Source: Syntrophomonas wolfei subsp. methylbutyratica
Lineage (GTDB): Bacteria; Bacillota; Syntrophomonadia; Syntrophomonadales; Syntrophomonadaceae
Length of the DNA stretch: 64,000 bases
Assembly (NCBI RefSeq): GCF_001570625.1
Contig: NZ_BBQT01000001.1
Span: forward strand, 248,001-312,000
Direction: 5' to 3'
The first letter of the stretch is position 1; every line of letters starts with the position of its first letter. The notes under the pieces are model-generated. The model had not been told where the DNA came from and ran no database searches. It saw nothing but the letters and a program-made list of their open reading frames with translations. A program made the position numbers and the translations under genes. Positions 33,804 to 43,661 of the stretch are shown one piece after another.

Positions 33804-35846
33804 ATGAGGAATAGATGGCTGATTAGCGGATGGTTTTTCTTGTTGCTGACCCTGCTGCTGGCAGGGGGCGGCTTATGGCTGCGGGTTTCCAATGAAAATC
33901 AGAACCGGGCGGTTATTACGGTTATCGACTACCGGGAGTTCTGGAAAACTGCGGATGCGGCTGATATGGAACTGGATGAAGTGCTAAAACAGCTTAAAGA
34001 AAGCGGAGTCACTCATGTGGGAATCAAGGAGACCTCTTTGCGCGACCTGGCTTACAGCGGGGAGATTTATCTATCCCCCTGGGGCGAGTTTATGGCTTTC
34101 AACCGCAACTATGCCCCGGAGCTGGAAGCGGCGGCCCGCCGGGCCGTGGGGGAGCAAGTTATAAGCCCGGACAAGCTGGTGCTCTGCAGTGACCGGCCTG
34201 ATACAATTAGATTTCTGCAGAAGCAACTAGCCAGCCGTTTTCAGCCCGAAGAACTGCTTAGTTTCAAGGCCGACGGGCAGAGCTATTTTATCATAAATGC
34301 GGAACTGCTTCCCCTGGATAAGCCCAAAGACCCCAAAAAACCAGCCAATGAATTTGTAGAAGTCGATGCCCGCCTGGGCTTTGACGATAGGGTGCTGGAC
34401 CGGCTGAAAGCCGGGGGCTTTAATATCGTACTGCGCCCGGACAACAGCATGGGTTCCAATGATGCCTACCTGCAGGAATACGAAGAACTGGTTGGCAAAT
34501 ATGATGTAAAATACCTGGTCTTCGGCAATGAGGTCAGCGGGGCTCCGGACCGGCTAGAGGTCATGGAGGATTTGGTCAAGAAATATGGACTTATTATCGG
34601 GATTATCGAAACTCCGGTGCAACTAAAGTATGTGGAACAAAAGGGCCTGGATGAATTGATGGTGGCTGCTGCCTATCCCATCAACCGGCTTTATTCGACA
34701 ACTAACGATGAGTTTGTACAGACAACGGATGAGCGCTATTACCGCTGGGTGCGGGCGGTAGTGGACCGGGGGATACGGATTCTTTATGTTTCACCGTTCA
34801 AGGACCGAAAAGTAAGCTATTCGGAGAATATCAACAATACCCAGGAAGTAATCGAGCGCTTCCATGCTGCTATTCAAGGGAAAGGCTTTACCATTGACCA
34901 GCCCTTGCCGCATCTTTCCAGTGAACAACCGGGTCCCTGGCAGCAGTTAGCCCTATCTATGAGCCTGTTGCTGGCGGGGACACTCTACCTTTTCTATCTG
35001 TTCCGCCCGGGACGCCGCTTCATTATTTTGTTGCTGGGACTGGGGATAGCGGGATGTCTTCTCTGCAATCTGGTGGTGGGAATGGACCTGGCTAAAGTCT
35101 ATGCCCTGGCTGCGGCCATACTCTACCCCTCCCTTTCCAGTTTGTTGCTGCTCATATACCTGCGGAATCACCGGGAGCAGGCACTGGCATCCAAGCTTTT
35201 GGCGGGACTGGCCATCATCCTCGGGGTTAATGCCCTGGGGATGCTCACCGTAGTCAGCAGCCTGGCCGATATCCGCTATATAATGAATGTAAAGGTTTTC
35301 AGCGGGGTGAAACTGGCTTTTATCATGCCCTTATTGCTCTTCGTGGTGAATTATTTCGCTTGTTTTGCCGGGGAGGAGGGTTTCAAGGAGAAAGTTATGG
35401 GGTTCTTGCGGATGAATCCTAACTACCTGGTGCTTTTCACCCTGGGTGTAGCCGTTCTGGCTCTCTACTATTATTTGGGGAGGAGCGGAAACAACCCGCA
35501 AATCGCAGTCTCTTCGTTGGAATTAAGGTTCCGCGAGGTTCTGGAAAGCGTTTTCCTGGCCCGCCCGCGTTTTAAGGAGATCATTATCGGCTATCCCTCA
35601 CTATTTGCCCTGGTTTATCTTTACCATCGTTATAAAGAGGAAGTAATTTTGCTGGTTTTGGGCTTCGGGGTGGTCATGGGCAGTATCTCCATGGTCAACA
35701 GCTTCTGCCATGTCTTTACGGCGGTGACGATTTCCGCCAACCGCACTCTGGCGGGCCTCTTGGTGGGGGTGTTTTTTGCCCTGCTGGCCCTGCTGGGGAT
35801 AGGGATACTGGAGTGGATTCTGCGGCGCTGCGGGGTTATTTCTTAA
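33804..35846 (+). CDS. DUF5693 family membrane protein
   Basis: ATG 33804 follows AGGAGGT at seven bases; the TTG just before it is less likely. There is one N-terminal membrane span (about 8-27), then an outer domain of roughly 340 residues (about 35-375) with a repeating beta-alpha look ('GVTHVGIKETSLRDLA', 'LVFGNEVSGAPDRLE', 'GLIIGIIETPVQLKYVEQ'). After it come about ten membrane helices (about 385-675). The DUF5693 family has no known function and is often found next to csaB, as here. A role in making or exporting the SLH-binding polymer is therefore inferred from context only. Its last 11 bases overlap the convergent SGNH-like gene. Confidence 0.85.
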   Translation: MRNRWLISGWFFLLLTLLLAGGGLWLRVSNENQNRAVITVIDYREFWKTADAADMELDEVLKQLKESGVTHVGIKETSLRDLAYSGEIYLSPWGEFMAFNRNYAPELEAAARRAVGEQVISPDKLVLCSDRPDTIRFLQKQLASRFQPEELLSFKADGQSYFIINAELLPLDKPKDPKKPANEFVEVDARLGFDDRVLDRLKAGGFNIVLRPDNSMGSNDAYLQEYEELVGKYDVKYLVFGNEVSGAPDRLEVMEDLVKKYGLIIGIIETPVQLKYVEQKGLDELMVAAAYPINRLYSTTNDEFVQTTDERYYRWVRAVVDRGIRILYVSPFKDRKVSYSENINNTQEVIERFHAAIQGKGFTIDQPLPHLSSEQPGPWQQLALSMSLLLAGTLYLFYLFRPGRRFIILLLGLGIAGCLLCNLVVGMDLAKVYALAAAILYPSLSSLLLLIYLRNHREQALASKLLAGLAIILGVNALGMLTVVSSLADIRYIMNVKVFSGVKLAFIMPLLLFVVNYFACFAGEEGFKEKVMGFLRMNPNYLVLFTLGVAVLALYYYLGRSGNNPQIAVSSLELRFREVLESVFLARPRFKEIIIGYPSLFALVYLYHRYKEEVILLVLGFGVVMGSISMVNSFCHVFTAVTISANRTLAGLLVGVFFALLALLGIGILEWILRRCGVIS

Positions 35847-36822
35847 TAAGTACCCCGAAGTCTTCTGGTATCCGGGGGTCGGAGCTATTCATCACCCGGT
35901 GGGCGATGAGGGTGCCGATATGGGGATAAACATGGCTGGCATCATAATAGTTGTCAAGGTCGGTAGTAATGGAATTAGGACCCATGAAATTGTAAACTTC
36001 GCCGAAAACCTCTACACAGTTCGAAAGCCAGCGCTGGTAATAGGGATAGAGACCCTCTTCCAGCATTAACTCATAAAGAGGCTGGGAGATAGGGGTGGTA
36101 AAGACGATAAAGCGGGTATGGGGGTTGCTTTCCTTCAAGTGACTTAGAATCCCTTTCACATCGACATAGTGATAATTGGCATAGATGTCCCGGCGGTATT
36201 TGTCCACCGTGGCATCTATTTTTTTTTGCTTTTCGCCGGCGGGTACCAGGTTCAGGGTCTTTATATTGCGGCGGTCATAAGCAAAATTCTGCGGCTGGCC
36301 CTGGCGAGAAGCCTGGAAATTCTGCCAGGAGTAGCGCAGGACATCCCGAGACAAGAGGGTCTTGTAGCGGTAGCCAAACTCATTGGCCTGCTCAATATAG
36401 AGGGAGGGCTCATGGAATTCCCGCTTAAGGTTCTGGTTGCTGGCGTAAAAGTCGAGGCCGATGATGATAAGTTCGAATTCCTGGCCCTTCCGGGCTTTGG
36501 CATATTCTACATAGTCGTAGTATTCATCCAGCAACATATTGCTGACCGAGTAGTTGTAGGCCTTGCAGCCGGGAAAGTCATACTGGCTGATATAGGTGGT
36601 GCGGCTGCTGCCTAGAATCAGGCTGTCGTAATCGAAAGAGCCAAAAGTTACCCGGTTGGTTTTTTGCTGCCGCTCGTCAAAAGAGGCCTGAATCCGGTTG
36701 TAGTGGTGGGCATGCCCGAAGTTCCACAGGGGATCAATATAGAAATTGAAGCCGGCAATGGCTATTAAGGGCAGCAGTATTAGGCTTAAGGTCACCAAGA
36801 GCCATTTCTTATATGATATCAT
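35836..36822 (-). CDS. SGNH/DltD-like membrane-anchored acyl-esterase partner protein, 328 aa
   Basis: There is one N-terminal membrane span (about 7-27), then a secreted domain. 'YDSLILGSSRTTYI' (about 66-80) looks like the SGNH block I with its nucleophile Ser, and 'NYYDASHVYPHIGTLIAHRV' near the C-terminus fits the D-x-x-H block V. The layout is that of DltD/AlgX/AlgJ-type proteins that work with an MBOAT acyltransferase. Such a partner (37583-39037) lies just upstream on the same strand, separated by the toxin-antitoxin pair. The likely role is transfer of acetyl or another acyl group to an extracellular polymer. The assignment is by motif and context. Confidence 0.75.
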   Translation of the reverse strand: MISYKKWLLVTLSLILLPLIAIAGFNFYIDPLWNFGHAHHYNRIQASFDERQQKTNRVTFGSFDYDSLILGSSRTTYISQYDFPGCKAYNYSVSNMLLDEYYDYVEYAKARKGQEFELIIIGLDFYASNQNLKREFHEPSLYIEQANEFGYRYKTLLSRDVLRYSWQNFQASRQGQPQNFAYDRRNIKTLNLVPAGEKQKKIDATVDKYRRDIYANYHYVDVKGILSHLKESNPHTRFIVFTTPISQPLYELMLEEGLYPYYQRWLSNCVEVFGEVYNFMGPNSITTDLDNYYDASHVYPHIGTLIAHRVMNSSDPRIPEDFGVLIKK

Positions 36823-36851
36823 TTAGAAACTACATCCTCCGATAGAATCTG

Positions 36852-36901
36852 ACAGGGGGACTGACAGGGGGACGGGATTGTTTGCAGGCCGTCCCCTTGG
36901 C
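36852..36901. repeat. 'GGGGAC' family repeat upstream of the SGNH-like gene
   Basis: GACAGGGGGACTGACAGGGGGACGG and further on GCAGGCCGTCCCCTTGGCA form a degenerate copy of the window's 'aaGGGGACGGt' hairpin family, placed just after the toxin stop codon. Confidence 0.65.
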
Positions 36902-36907
36902 AAGCCC

Positions 36908-37165
36908 TCAATAATTCTTAAGAATATCGTGATGCCCTATAGCCATCAAAGTATACACATTGGATTCCGGCAGGTAAATCATCCTAACATCCATATTTAC
37001 ATATACCTCCCAGAAATCTGTCCCTTTAATAATATGCACTTGCAGCGAAGGATGACGAGGATTTTCGTTCAGGAGGCGGATGGCCTTACGAGCTTGCTTC
37101 TGTTCAGATGGGGATAATTTCCGGAACCCTTCTAAAAAAGTATCGGTTAATATTATCTCAGGCAT
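36908..37165 (-). CDS. RelE/ParE-superfamily toxin (type II toxin-antitoxin)
   Basis: The 85-residue protein starts at the ATG at 37165, which overlaps the end of the antitoxin gene by eight bases. The open frame extends to 37252, but that part overlaps the antitoxin coding sequence. The sequence 'FLEGFRKLSPSEQKQARKAIRLLNENPRHPSL' followed by 'GTDFWEVYVNMDVRMIYL' and a final 'MAIGHHDILKNY' fits the RelE/YafQ/ParE fold, with the basic and aromatic residues expected of an mRNA interferase. Members of this fold cut ribosome-bound mRNA or, less often, poison gyrase. The order antitoxin then toxin is standard. Confidence 0.88.
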   Translation of the reverse strand: MPEIILTDTFLEGFRKLSPSEQKQARKAIRLLNENPRHPSLQVHIIKGTDFWEVYVNMDVRMIYLPESNVYTLMAIGHHDILKNY

Positions 37166-37451
37166 TATCATCCTCTTCCCCACCCAGCTTTTCCATGAGC
37201 GATTTGATATCCTGGAAGTGCTGCACTCTCCCCTGGGCAAGATCTTCAGCACTCTTTTTCATCATATTTTGCCACTCTTCGCTCCAGAAGTATTCCTGGT
37301 TCTTTTCATGCCAACCCACCGGGGAAATAAAGATGCCCCCATCCCTTTCTTCCAACAATACATGATCCCCTTCATGTATATTTAAGTTTCGTGCTACCTG
37401 GGCCAGGCTAACCAGCATCCGCTTCTGCACTTGTTGAATAACTGTTGACAT
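37158..37451 (-). CDS. AbrB/SpoVT-type antitoxin
   Basis: The ATG at 37451 has GGAGG seven bases upstream. Six further in-frame codons upstream are part of the leader. The first 50 residues ('KRMLVSLAQVARNLNIHEGDHVLLEERDGGIFISPV') form the swapped-hairpin AbrB DNA-binding domain. The C-terminal half is acidic and helical ('WSEEWQNMMKKSAEDLAQG'), suited to wrap around and block the toxin. It should neutralise the toxin and repress the shared promoter, where a perfect palindrome (37475-37486) is the likely operator. Confidence 0.88.
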   Translation of the reverse strand: MSTVIQQVQKRMLVSLAQVARNLNIHEGDHVLLEERDGGIFISPVGWHEKNQEYFWSEEWQNMMKKSAEDLAQGRVQHFQDIKSLMEKLGGEEDDNA

Positions 37452-37474
37452 GGTATTACCTCCAAACATTTAGG

Positions 37475-37486
37475 CTGTAATTACAG
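37475..37486. promoter_or_regulatory. Candidate autoregulatory operator of the toxin-antitoxin operon
   Basis: CTGTAATTACAG is a perfect 12-base palindrome lying 24 bases upstream of the antitoxin ATG, where the promoter should be. Confidence 0.5.
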
Positions 37487-37582
37487 TTTAACTGTTGTTG
37501 GAATAGGAAGTCAAGAATCATATTAGCAGTAAATACTTTACCCGGTTTCTTAATCATCAATAAAATTAAGCATTAAGTACTT

Positions 37583-39037
37583 TTAAAAATTAAAATAGAG
37601 GAACTCGCTGACGCCGGTAAGGCTTAATATGGCGGCCAGGGCCATGGCTCCCACCCAGACGGCCTGGCGCAGTCCCGGGGTGAAGTCCTTTTCTAATTCC
37701 ATGGAATTGCGCCAAAACAGAACCAGGGCCAGACTTATTGCCAGCAACAGGGCGGCACGGGCCGGGTTTTGCAGGGTAAATTCGCCGAAAAGCACCCCGG
37801 CGGGGGCGAGAAAACCGAGTTTTCCGGCCAGTCCGGCCGGCAGTACGATGCCGCTGAAACCCAGCATGCCTTTTATGACTTTCAGGGCCTCGGACCAGCT
37901 TTCTGCGCGGAAGAATACCCAGCTGAAGTTGACAAAGTTAAAACATAAGAGCCAGGCCAGAACCTGGTTCATCCGCAGCCCGGTCTTCTGCCAGAGGCGG
38001 TGGATAACCAGGGCCAGCCCGTGCAAAAATCCCCAGAAAACAAAGGTCCAGGCAGCCCCATGCCAGAGGCCGCCGAGTAAAAAGGTAATTATGAGGTTGC
38101 GGTAGAGTTTGCTTTCGCCATGGCGATTCCCCCCCAAAGGGATATAGAGATAGTTGCGCAGGAAACGGCTCAGGGTCATGTGCCAGCGGCGCCAGAATTC
38201 CTGGATGTTTCGGGCTTTATAAGGTGAGTTGAAATTTATGGGCAGGCGGATATTGAACATCAAGGCGGCGCCCAGGGCCATATCGCTATAGCCGCTGAAG
38301 TCGAAGTAGATCTGGAAGGTATAGGATAGGGAAACTATCCAGGCTTCCAGGAGGCTTAAGCTGCTGGCCTGATCAAAGCCGAAGCTGGCCCAGCCGGCCA
38401 GGGTATCGGCGATTATAACTTTTTTAAACAGACCGGTGAAAAAGAGAAAAAGACCACGGGAGACATTTTCATAATTCCAGGACTTGTTTTCCGGGGAAGC
38501 AAATTGGGGCATCATTTCCCGGTGGTGAACAATGGGACCGGCAATGAGATGAGGGAAAAAGCTGACAAATAGGGCATAGTTCAGCCAGTCATATTCCTGC
38601 GCCTTGGCCTGGTAAGCGTCTACCAGGTAGGCGATCTGCTGAAAGGTAAAAAAACTTATCGCCAGGGGCAGAGTCAAGCGCAAGAGGGAAAAATGGGCGG
38701 AAAAGAGCAAATTAATGTTGCCGATAAAAAAGTCGGCATATTTGAAATAGCCCAGAAGAACCAGGTCTCCGCTGATGCCGGCAACGAGCAAAAGGTGCCG
38801 GGTGGGATTCATGCTGCTGCTGAGCTTTGACAGGCTGGAGCCAATGATGTAGTTAAAAAGCATGGAAAAGAGAATCAGGGGCAGGTAAATCACATTCCAC
38901 CAGCTGTAGAAAAAGAGTGAAGCCAGAACCAGCCAGGCTTTGGCCGCTCCTTTCCACCCGCGGTGGTTAAGAAAAAAATACCCCAGAATAGTGAGGGGCA
39001 GGAACAAGAAAATAAACTCGTAGGAATTGAATAACAA
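37583..39037 (-). CDS. MBOAT family O-acyltransferase (AlgI/DltB-like)
   Basis: This 484-residue protein has about a dozen membrane helices. The start is TTG at 39037 (MLFNSYEFIFLFLPLTILGYF, the standard N-terminus of this family). Signatures are 'RNIQEFWRRWHMTLSRFLRNYLYIPLGGN' and 'FLLGGLWHGAAWTFVFWGFLHG', the latter with the active-site His. It moves acyl groups, usually acetyl, from the cytoplasm to extracellular polysaccharide with help from an SGNH-like partner, here probably 35836-36822. The toxin-antitoxin pair lies between the two. An exact inverted copy of a 32-base sequence near nadB lies just upstream of the start codon. Confidence 0.93.
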   Translation of the reverse strand: MLFNSYEFIFLFLPLTILGYFFLNHRGWKGAAKAWLVLASLFFYSWWNVIYLPLILFSMLFNYIIGSSLSKLSSSMNPTRHLLLVAGISGDLVLLGYFKYADFFIGNINLLFSAHFSLLRLTLPLAISFFTFQQIAYLVDAYQAKAQEYDWLNYALFVSFFPHLIAGPIVHHREMMPQFASPENKSWNYENVSRGLFLFFTGLFKKVIIADTLAGWASFGFDQASSLSLLEAWIVSLSYTFQIYFDFSGYSDMALGAALMFNIRLPINFNSPYKARNIQEFWRRWHMTLSRFLRNYLYIPLGGNRHGESKLYRNLIITFLLGGLWHGAAWTFVFWGFLHGLALVIHRLWQKTGLRMNQVLAWLLCFNFVNFSWVFFRAESWSEALKVIKGMLGFSGIVLPAGLAGKLGFLAPAGVLFGEFTLQNPARAALLLAISLALVLFWRNSMELEKDFTPGLRQAVWVGAMALAAILSLTGVSEFLYFNF

Positions 39038-39059
39038 TCTTCTTTCACATCCAAGTTAA

Positions 39060-39091
39060 CGGTGCCAGGCACTTAAGTTGTTAAGTTATTG
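39060..39091. repeat. 32-bp repeat 'GGTGCCAGGCAC...', copy 1 of 2
   Basis: The 32 bases starting CGGTGCCAGGCACTTAAG are present as an exact reverse complement at 48191-48222, next to the nadB stop codon. The first part, GTGCCAGGCAC, is nearly palindromic. Confidence 0.9.
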
Positions 39092-39102
39092 AAGTAGCAG
39101 CC

Positions 39103-39195
39103 CAACCATCGATGAAAAGTGAGTTAGTAGGTGCTGTAATAGTAAGATGTAATAGAAAATAAATTAACCCCTTACCCCTCACTCCTCATTTTTCT
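39103..39195. repeat. 'CCATCGATGAAAAGTG' intergenic module upstream of MBOAT
   Basis: CAACCATCGATGAAAAGTG followed by AGTTAGTAGG, TAGTAAGATGTA and CTTACCCCTCACTCCTC. Related pieces occur at 40872-40930, 47955-48100, 52192-52235, 56385-56490 and 63644-63675, in both orientations and in varying combinations. Confidence 0.8.
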
Positions 39196-39205
39196 AGCTT
39201 ACCCC

Positions 39206-40699
<1,494 letters not shown>

Positions 40700-40739
40700 T
40701 CAAATTCTTTTTAACCCTCCATGTCCGCAAGCTTAATTA

Positions 40740-41005
40740 TTTGTGACAAGGGGACGGGGTTGTTGACATACTCGTTCCCTTTGGTTGCTATTAAAGTTAC
40801 TGTGGTCGGCACTCAGCCAGTAATCCGCCAAGTTTATTACAAATTATCGCTTCTGAGTACCGGGTCTGCGTCACAACCATTGATGAAAAGTGGATTAGTA
40901 TGCGCTTGGTATAATAAAATGTATTTGGGAATACCCCTTCTAATCACCGGCATCTGGTGACCATTCCGTCTTCCGATTTCCGTCTTCCGTCCCCTGATGA
41001 CCGAC
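40740..41005. repeat. Repeat-filled gap between greA and lysS
   Basis: In order: a degenerate 'GTGACAAGGGGACGGGGTTG' copy (40742 on), 'CACAACCATTGATGAAAAGTG' (40873 on) with a tail resembling 47955-48010, and four TCCGTCT-type heptamers (40965-40992) followed by CTGATGACCGACGACC. No gene or RNA structure such as a T-box was found on either strand. Confidence 0.75.
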
Positions 41006-41016
41006 GACCATTCCCA

Positions 41017-41496
41017 CTACTTTTCAACTTTCATAATCTTGTATTTAATAGTTCCGGCGGGTGCTTCTACCGATACGGTGGATTTAACTTTCTTACCCAT
41101 AATGGCTTTGCCTACCGGTGATTCATCTGAAATTTTCCCGTCTTTGAGCTTGGACTCAACGGAAGATACCAGGGTGACCGTAACCTCACGACCTGATTTC
41201 ATCTCTTTGAGGGTGATGCGTGACCCCAGGGAAACCACATCGGTGCGTATGTCCTCATCTTCCATCAAACGGGCTTTTTTCAAGGTTTTTTCCAGGCTTA
41301 TTATGCGTCCTTCGATAAAGGCTTGTTCATTTTTGGCATCTTCATATTCTGAATTCTCCGTTATATCTCCAAAGGCAATGGCCTGTTTAATCCGCTCTGC
41401 AACCTCTTCTCTTCTCACCGATTTGAGGTGCTCCAGTTCATTTTCCAGCTTCTCCAGGCCTTCTTTGGTGAGAACTACCTCTTTTTCCTCCGCCAT
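41017..41496 (-). CDS. greA: Transcription elongation factor GreA
   Basis: The protein has 159 residues, the normal length. The N-terminal coiled coil (about 1-78) contains 'TKEGLEKLENELEHLKSVRREEVAERI' and the acidic tip 'FGDITENSEYEDAKNEQ', which reaches into the polymerase to trigger cleavage of backtracked RNA. The C-terminal FKBP-like domain ends 'SPVGKAIMGKKVKSTVSVEAPAG'. The ATG follows GGAGCGAATTAG. It lies downstream of the three-gene unknown set and upstream of lysS. Confidence 0.97.
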   Translation of the reverse strand: MAEEKEVVLTKEGLEKLENELEHLKSVRREEVAERIKQAIAFGDITENSEYEDAKNEQAFIEGRIISLEKTLKKARLMEDEDIRTDVVSLGSRITLKEMKSGREVTVTLVSSVESKLKDGKISDESPVGKAIMGKKVKSTVSVEAPAGTIKYKIMKVEK

Positions 41497-41554
41497 CTAA
41501 TTCGCTCCTATCCATAATAAATTCATAAAAGCGAGACGGGGCTCGCTCGCATTT

Positions 41555-41604
41555 AAGCATTGGAAGAAACTGCGGAGCAGTTTCAACACAGCGCTGCAAC
41601 GAGG
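41555..41604. repeat. Palindromic intergenic module, copy 3 of 3
   Basis: AAGCATTGGAAGAAACTGCG then GAGCAGTTTCAACACAGCG and CTGCAACGAGG. It is the counterpart of 9338-9382 and 20172-20221. Just after it, GGGGACATTTTTCACCT (41666 on) repeats a string also seen at 19546. Confidence 0.8.
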
Positions 41605-41721
41605 CGTGGGATTAAACCCCACCGCCTGTTTTGTTAATAGGAACCCGGCCGCTTAAAGAAGCGGGGGACATTTTTCACCTCGTTATAAAGGCCGCTTTTC
41701 CTTTATGGTATTATAAAGAGC

Positions 41722-42630
41722 TCATATTGCCTTGTCAAGGAAGAGCTCCCATAAGCCGGTCTGATTTCCCAATTCCTGCAGAAGCAGAAATTTCCGGCCT
41801 TCTTCCTCCCTGGCATTATCCTGTTCGGCATTGGGACCAAAAAATCCTGCTTTTGCCAGCAAAGATATCTCCAGTATCGGGGCCAGGTTATGCAAAGCAG
41901 GGTCAATGCCATTGCCGGCCAAATGATTCTCCATCTCTCTGGAGAGGCCTTTTACCTGATCGCTGAACTTGATACAAAAAGCCCGGGGCGAGCTGATTGC
42001 CATCTGGCGCATATCCGGGTCAAACATCAAGACCAGTTCTCCCCTTTCCCATTTTTCCGGGTTCAGGTAACTGGTGCTTACCGCCTGCCCTTTTTCGTAG
42101 AGCAGGTGATAGGCCAGAATCTCATCGCGTGAAGGATGGGTGCTTTGCAGGGACACCGGTACACCCAGGGCGGCTGTTTCCGCTATAAATTCGGGAAAAT
42201 ACTCGGTTTCCCCGGTAATAATCAGTTTTCTTATCCCTCGCCGGGAATGGATTTTCCGGACAAAAACACTGGCCAGGGCTTTGATGAAATTATCCCCAAA
42301 AACCAGGGGGAGGGAGGGAAAAAGGAGGCGCAGCTGTTCCTTGTGCAAGCGATCTACGGCCATGGCCGGCAACTGGTAATCTTCCAATATCTCCGTTGAG
42401 CGCTGGCTTATGTTTTCCTGCTTTTCCGCATCCAGCAAGCGGAGGTTGCCCGGCCCCAGGGGAAGCAAAATATTGCAGCCCCGAGAATTAAGACCGTCAA
42501 GGTGAATCAGTTTTTCCACCCGGGGGGAAAAAAATAGGGGGGCCAGCCTGTCCAATATGGATTTCCGGTAGATTAGCCCCCGCCGGTCCTGCTTTCTTAA
42601 ATTAAAAAAGGCAAAGTCCAGGTCAAGCAC
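41722..42630 (-). CDS. Protein of unknown function, third gene of a conserved-looking triad, 302 aa
   Basis: The GTG at 42630 has GGAGG six bases upstream and overlaps the end of the upstream gene by eight bases. The soluble 302-residue product has no signal peptide and no obvious membrane span. I do not recognise a family. Visible features are 'GCNILLPLGPGNLRLLDAEKQ' (about 51-72) and 'KLIITGETEYFPEFIAETAALGVPVSLQ' (about 137-165), the latter with the look of a Rossmann-like beta-alpha unit, and a C-terminal leucine-rich helix. Tight coupling to the gene upstream suggests the two products act together. Confidence 0.75.
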   Translation of the reverse strand: MLDLDFAFFNLRKQDRRGLIYRKSILDRLAPLFFSPRVEKLIHLDGLNSRGCNILLPLGPGNLRLLDAEKQENISQRSTEILEDYQLPAMAVDRLHKEQLRLLFPSLPLVFGDNFIKALASVFVRKIHSRRGIRKLIITGETEYFPEFIAETAALGVPVSLQSTHPSRDEILAYHLLYEKGQAVSTSYLNPEKWERGELVLMFDPDMRQMAISSPRAFCIKFSDQVKGLSREMENHLAGNGIDPALHNLAPILEISLLAKAGFFGPNAEQDNAREEEGRKFLLLQELGNQTGLWELFLDKAI

Positions 42631-43537
42631 TGAATTCCTCCAGATTCACCACCCCTGGCTTCAGGTTTAGCTCCTGCAGCATGGAAAAATAATCGGCCGG
42701 AGAAATTTTATCGATGGGACGCCCCATCAATGTAACCATTATGGCCTCTATAACATTGGTGCCAAAAGAGCGCCCGCCCATGTCCGGGGTGGTGGTAATA
42801 ACTTTGCTGATGCCCCGTTTTTTTAACATCTGCATATCCTCACGGGTGGTGGTGTTGGTTATTATCACCTGCCCGTTGAGTTTCTCCGGCAGGTAACGGC
42901 GGATATAAAGGAAGTCGCCGGCTAAAACATCAGCTAGATAATAATATTTTGAATGCTTGGGAATTATGACATCCTGCTCCTTGCCGGTGGGATAAAGCTT
43001 GTCAAAAGGCATGTTAACAATAAAGGGAGCCGCGACACTTCCCAATATTCGCAGGGTTCGCAGCGAATGCATGGGGATGGGCACACCTACGGTGTAAATA
43101 AAATCGCCCAGGGTCAGGCGCGCTCCGATTTCCTCAAAAGCTTCCGCCATGCCAAAGCGATCCACGGCACAGACCATCAAGACCCGTTTCCCCTTAAGAT
43201 CCATGATTCCATCCCGCTGGATATCCATGATACATTTGCGCTCCAGGGTATTCTTCAAGCCGCTGCCGTCCAGCATCGGGGTTTTCCGGGCTTCATTCAT
43301 TAAGCGGCGGGCGTCTTTTATTACATAACGCTTACCAGCTATGTATACATAGAGGTCGATACCCCCCATGCCGAAGGCATCCACCTTGCCATCCAGTTCC
43401 CTTATGAGATCGATAGCGCGATTCCAGTCTCCGTCAGTTCCGATACGTTCTATGTAAAATTTCACTCCCATAAATTCCGTTTCAAAGGAGTGATCGCGGC
43501 GCGATGAACCCAGGCTGACACTGACAATACGTTTCAA
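42623..43537 (-). CDS. Quinate 5-dehydrogenase-like protein (annotation by family resemblance)
   Basis: The start is TTG at 43537 with GGAGGC seven bases upstream. The frame runs on to 43639, but that stretch is intergenic repeat. The 304-residue product contains 'VDAFGMGGIDLYVYIAGKRYVIKDARRL', then a nucleotide-binding-like 'LKGKRVLMVCAVDRFGMAEAFEEIGARLTLGDF' and 'VIITNTTTREDMQMLKKRGISKVITTTPDMGGRSFGTNVIEA'. Proteins of this type in Clostridia are often labelled quinate 5-dehydrogenase, but no quinate or shikimate context exists here and the true substrate is unknown. It overlaps the next gene by eight bases and follows the HTH gene. Confidence 0.7.
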   Translation of the reverse strand: MKRIVSVSLGSSRRDHSFETEFMGVKFYIERIGTDGDWNRAIDLIRELDGKVDAFGMGGIDLYVYIAGKRYVIKDARRLMNEARKTPMLDGSGLKNTLERKCIMDIQRDGIMDLKGKRVLMVCAVDRFGMAEAFEEIGARLTLGDFIYTVGVPIPMHSLRTLRILGSVAAPFIVNMPFDKLYPTGKEQDVIIPKHSKYYYLADVLAGDFLYIRRYLPEKLNGQVIITNTTTREDMQMLKKRGISKVITTTPDMGGRSFGTNVIEAIMVTLMGRPIDKISPADYFSMLQELNLKPGVVNLEEFSA

Positions 43538-43576
43538 GTACCTGCCTCCTTTTTTTCTTGGCTGCTTCCCCAGAAA

Positions 43577-43624
43577 CACAAGGGGACGGTTCTTTTGTGC
43601 CGTTCCGTCTTCCGCCCTTCGTCT
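43577..43624. repeat. 'GGGACGGT' hairpin plus TCCG heptamers
   Basis: CACAAGGGGACGG with TTCTTTTGTG (43577-43599) is a palindromic family member, directly followed by three heptamers (TCCGTCT, TCCGCCC, TTCGTCT). This is the same module order as in the array at 28090-28377. Confidence 0.82.
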
Positions 43625-43661
43625 CCCTTCTCCCGACAAGTGATGACCGATGACTTTTCTG

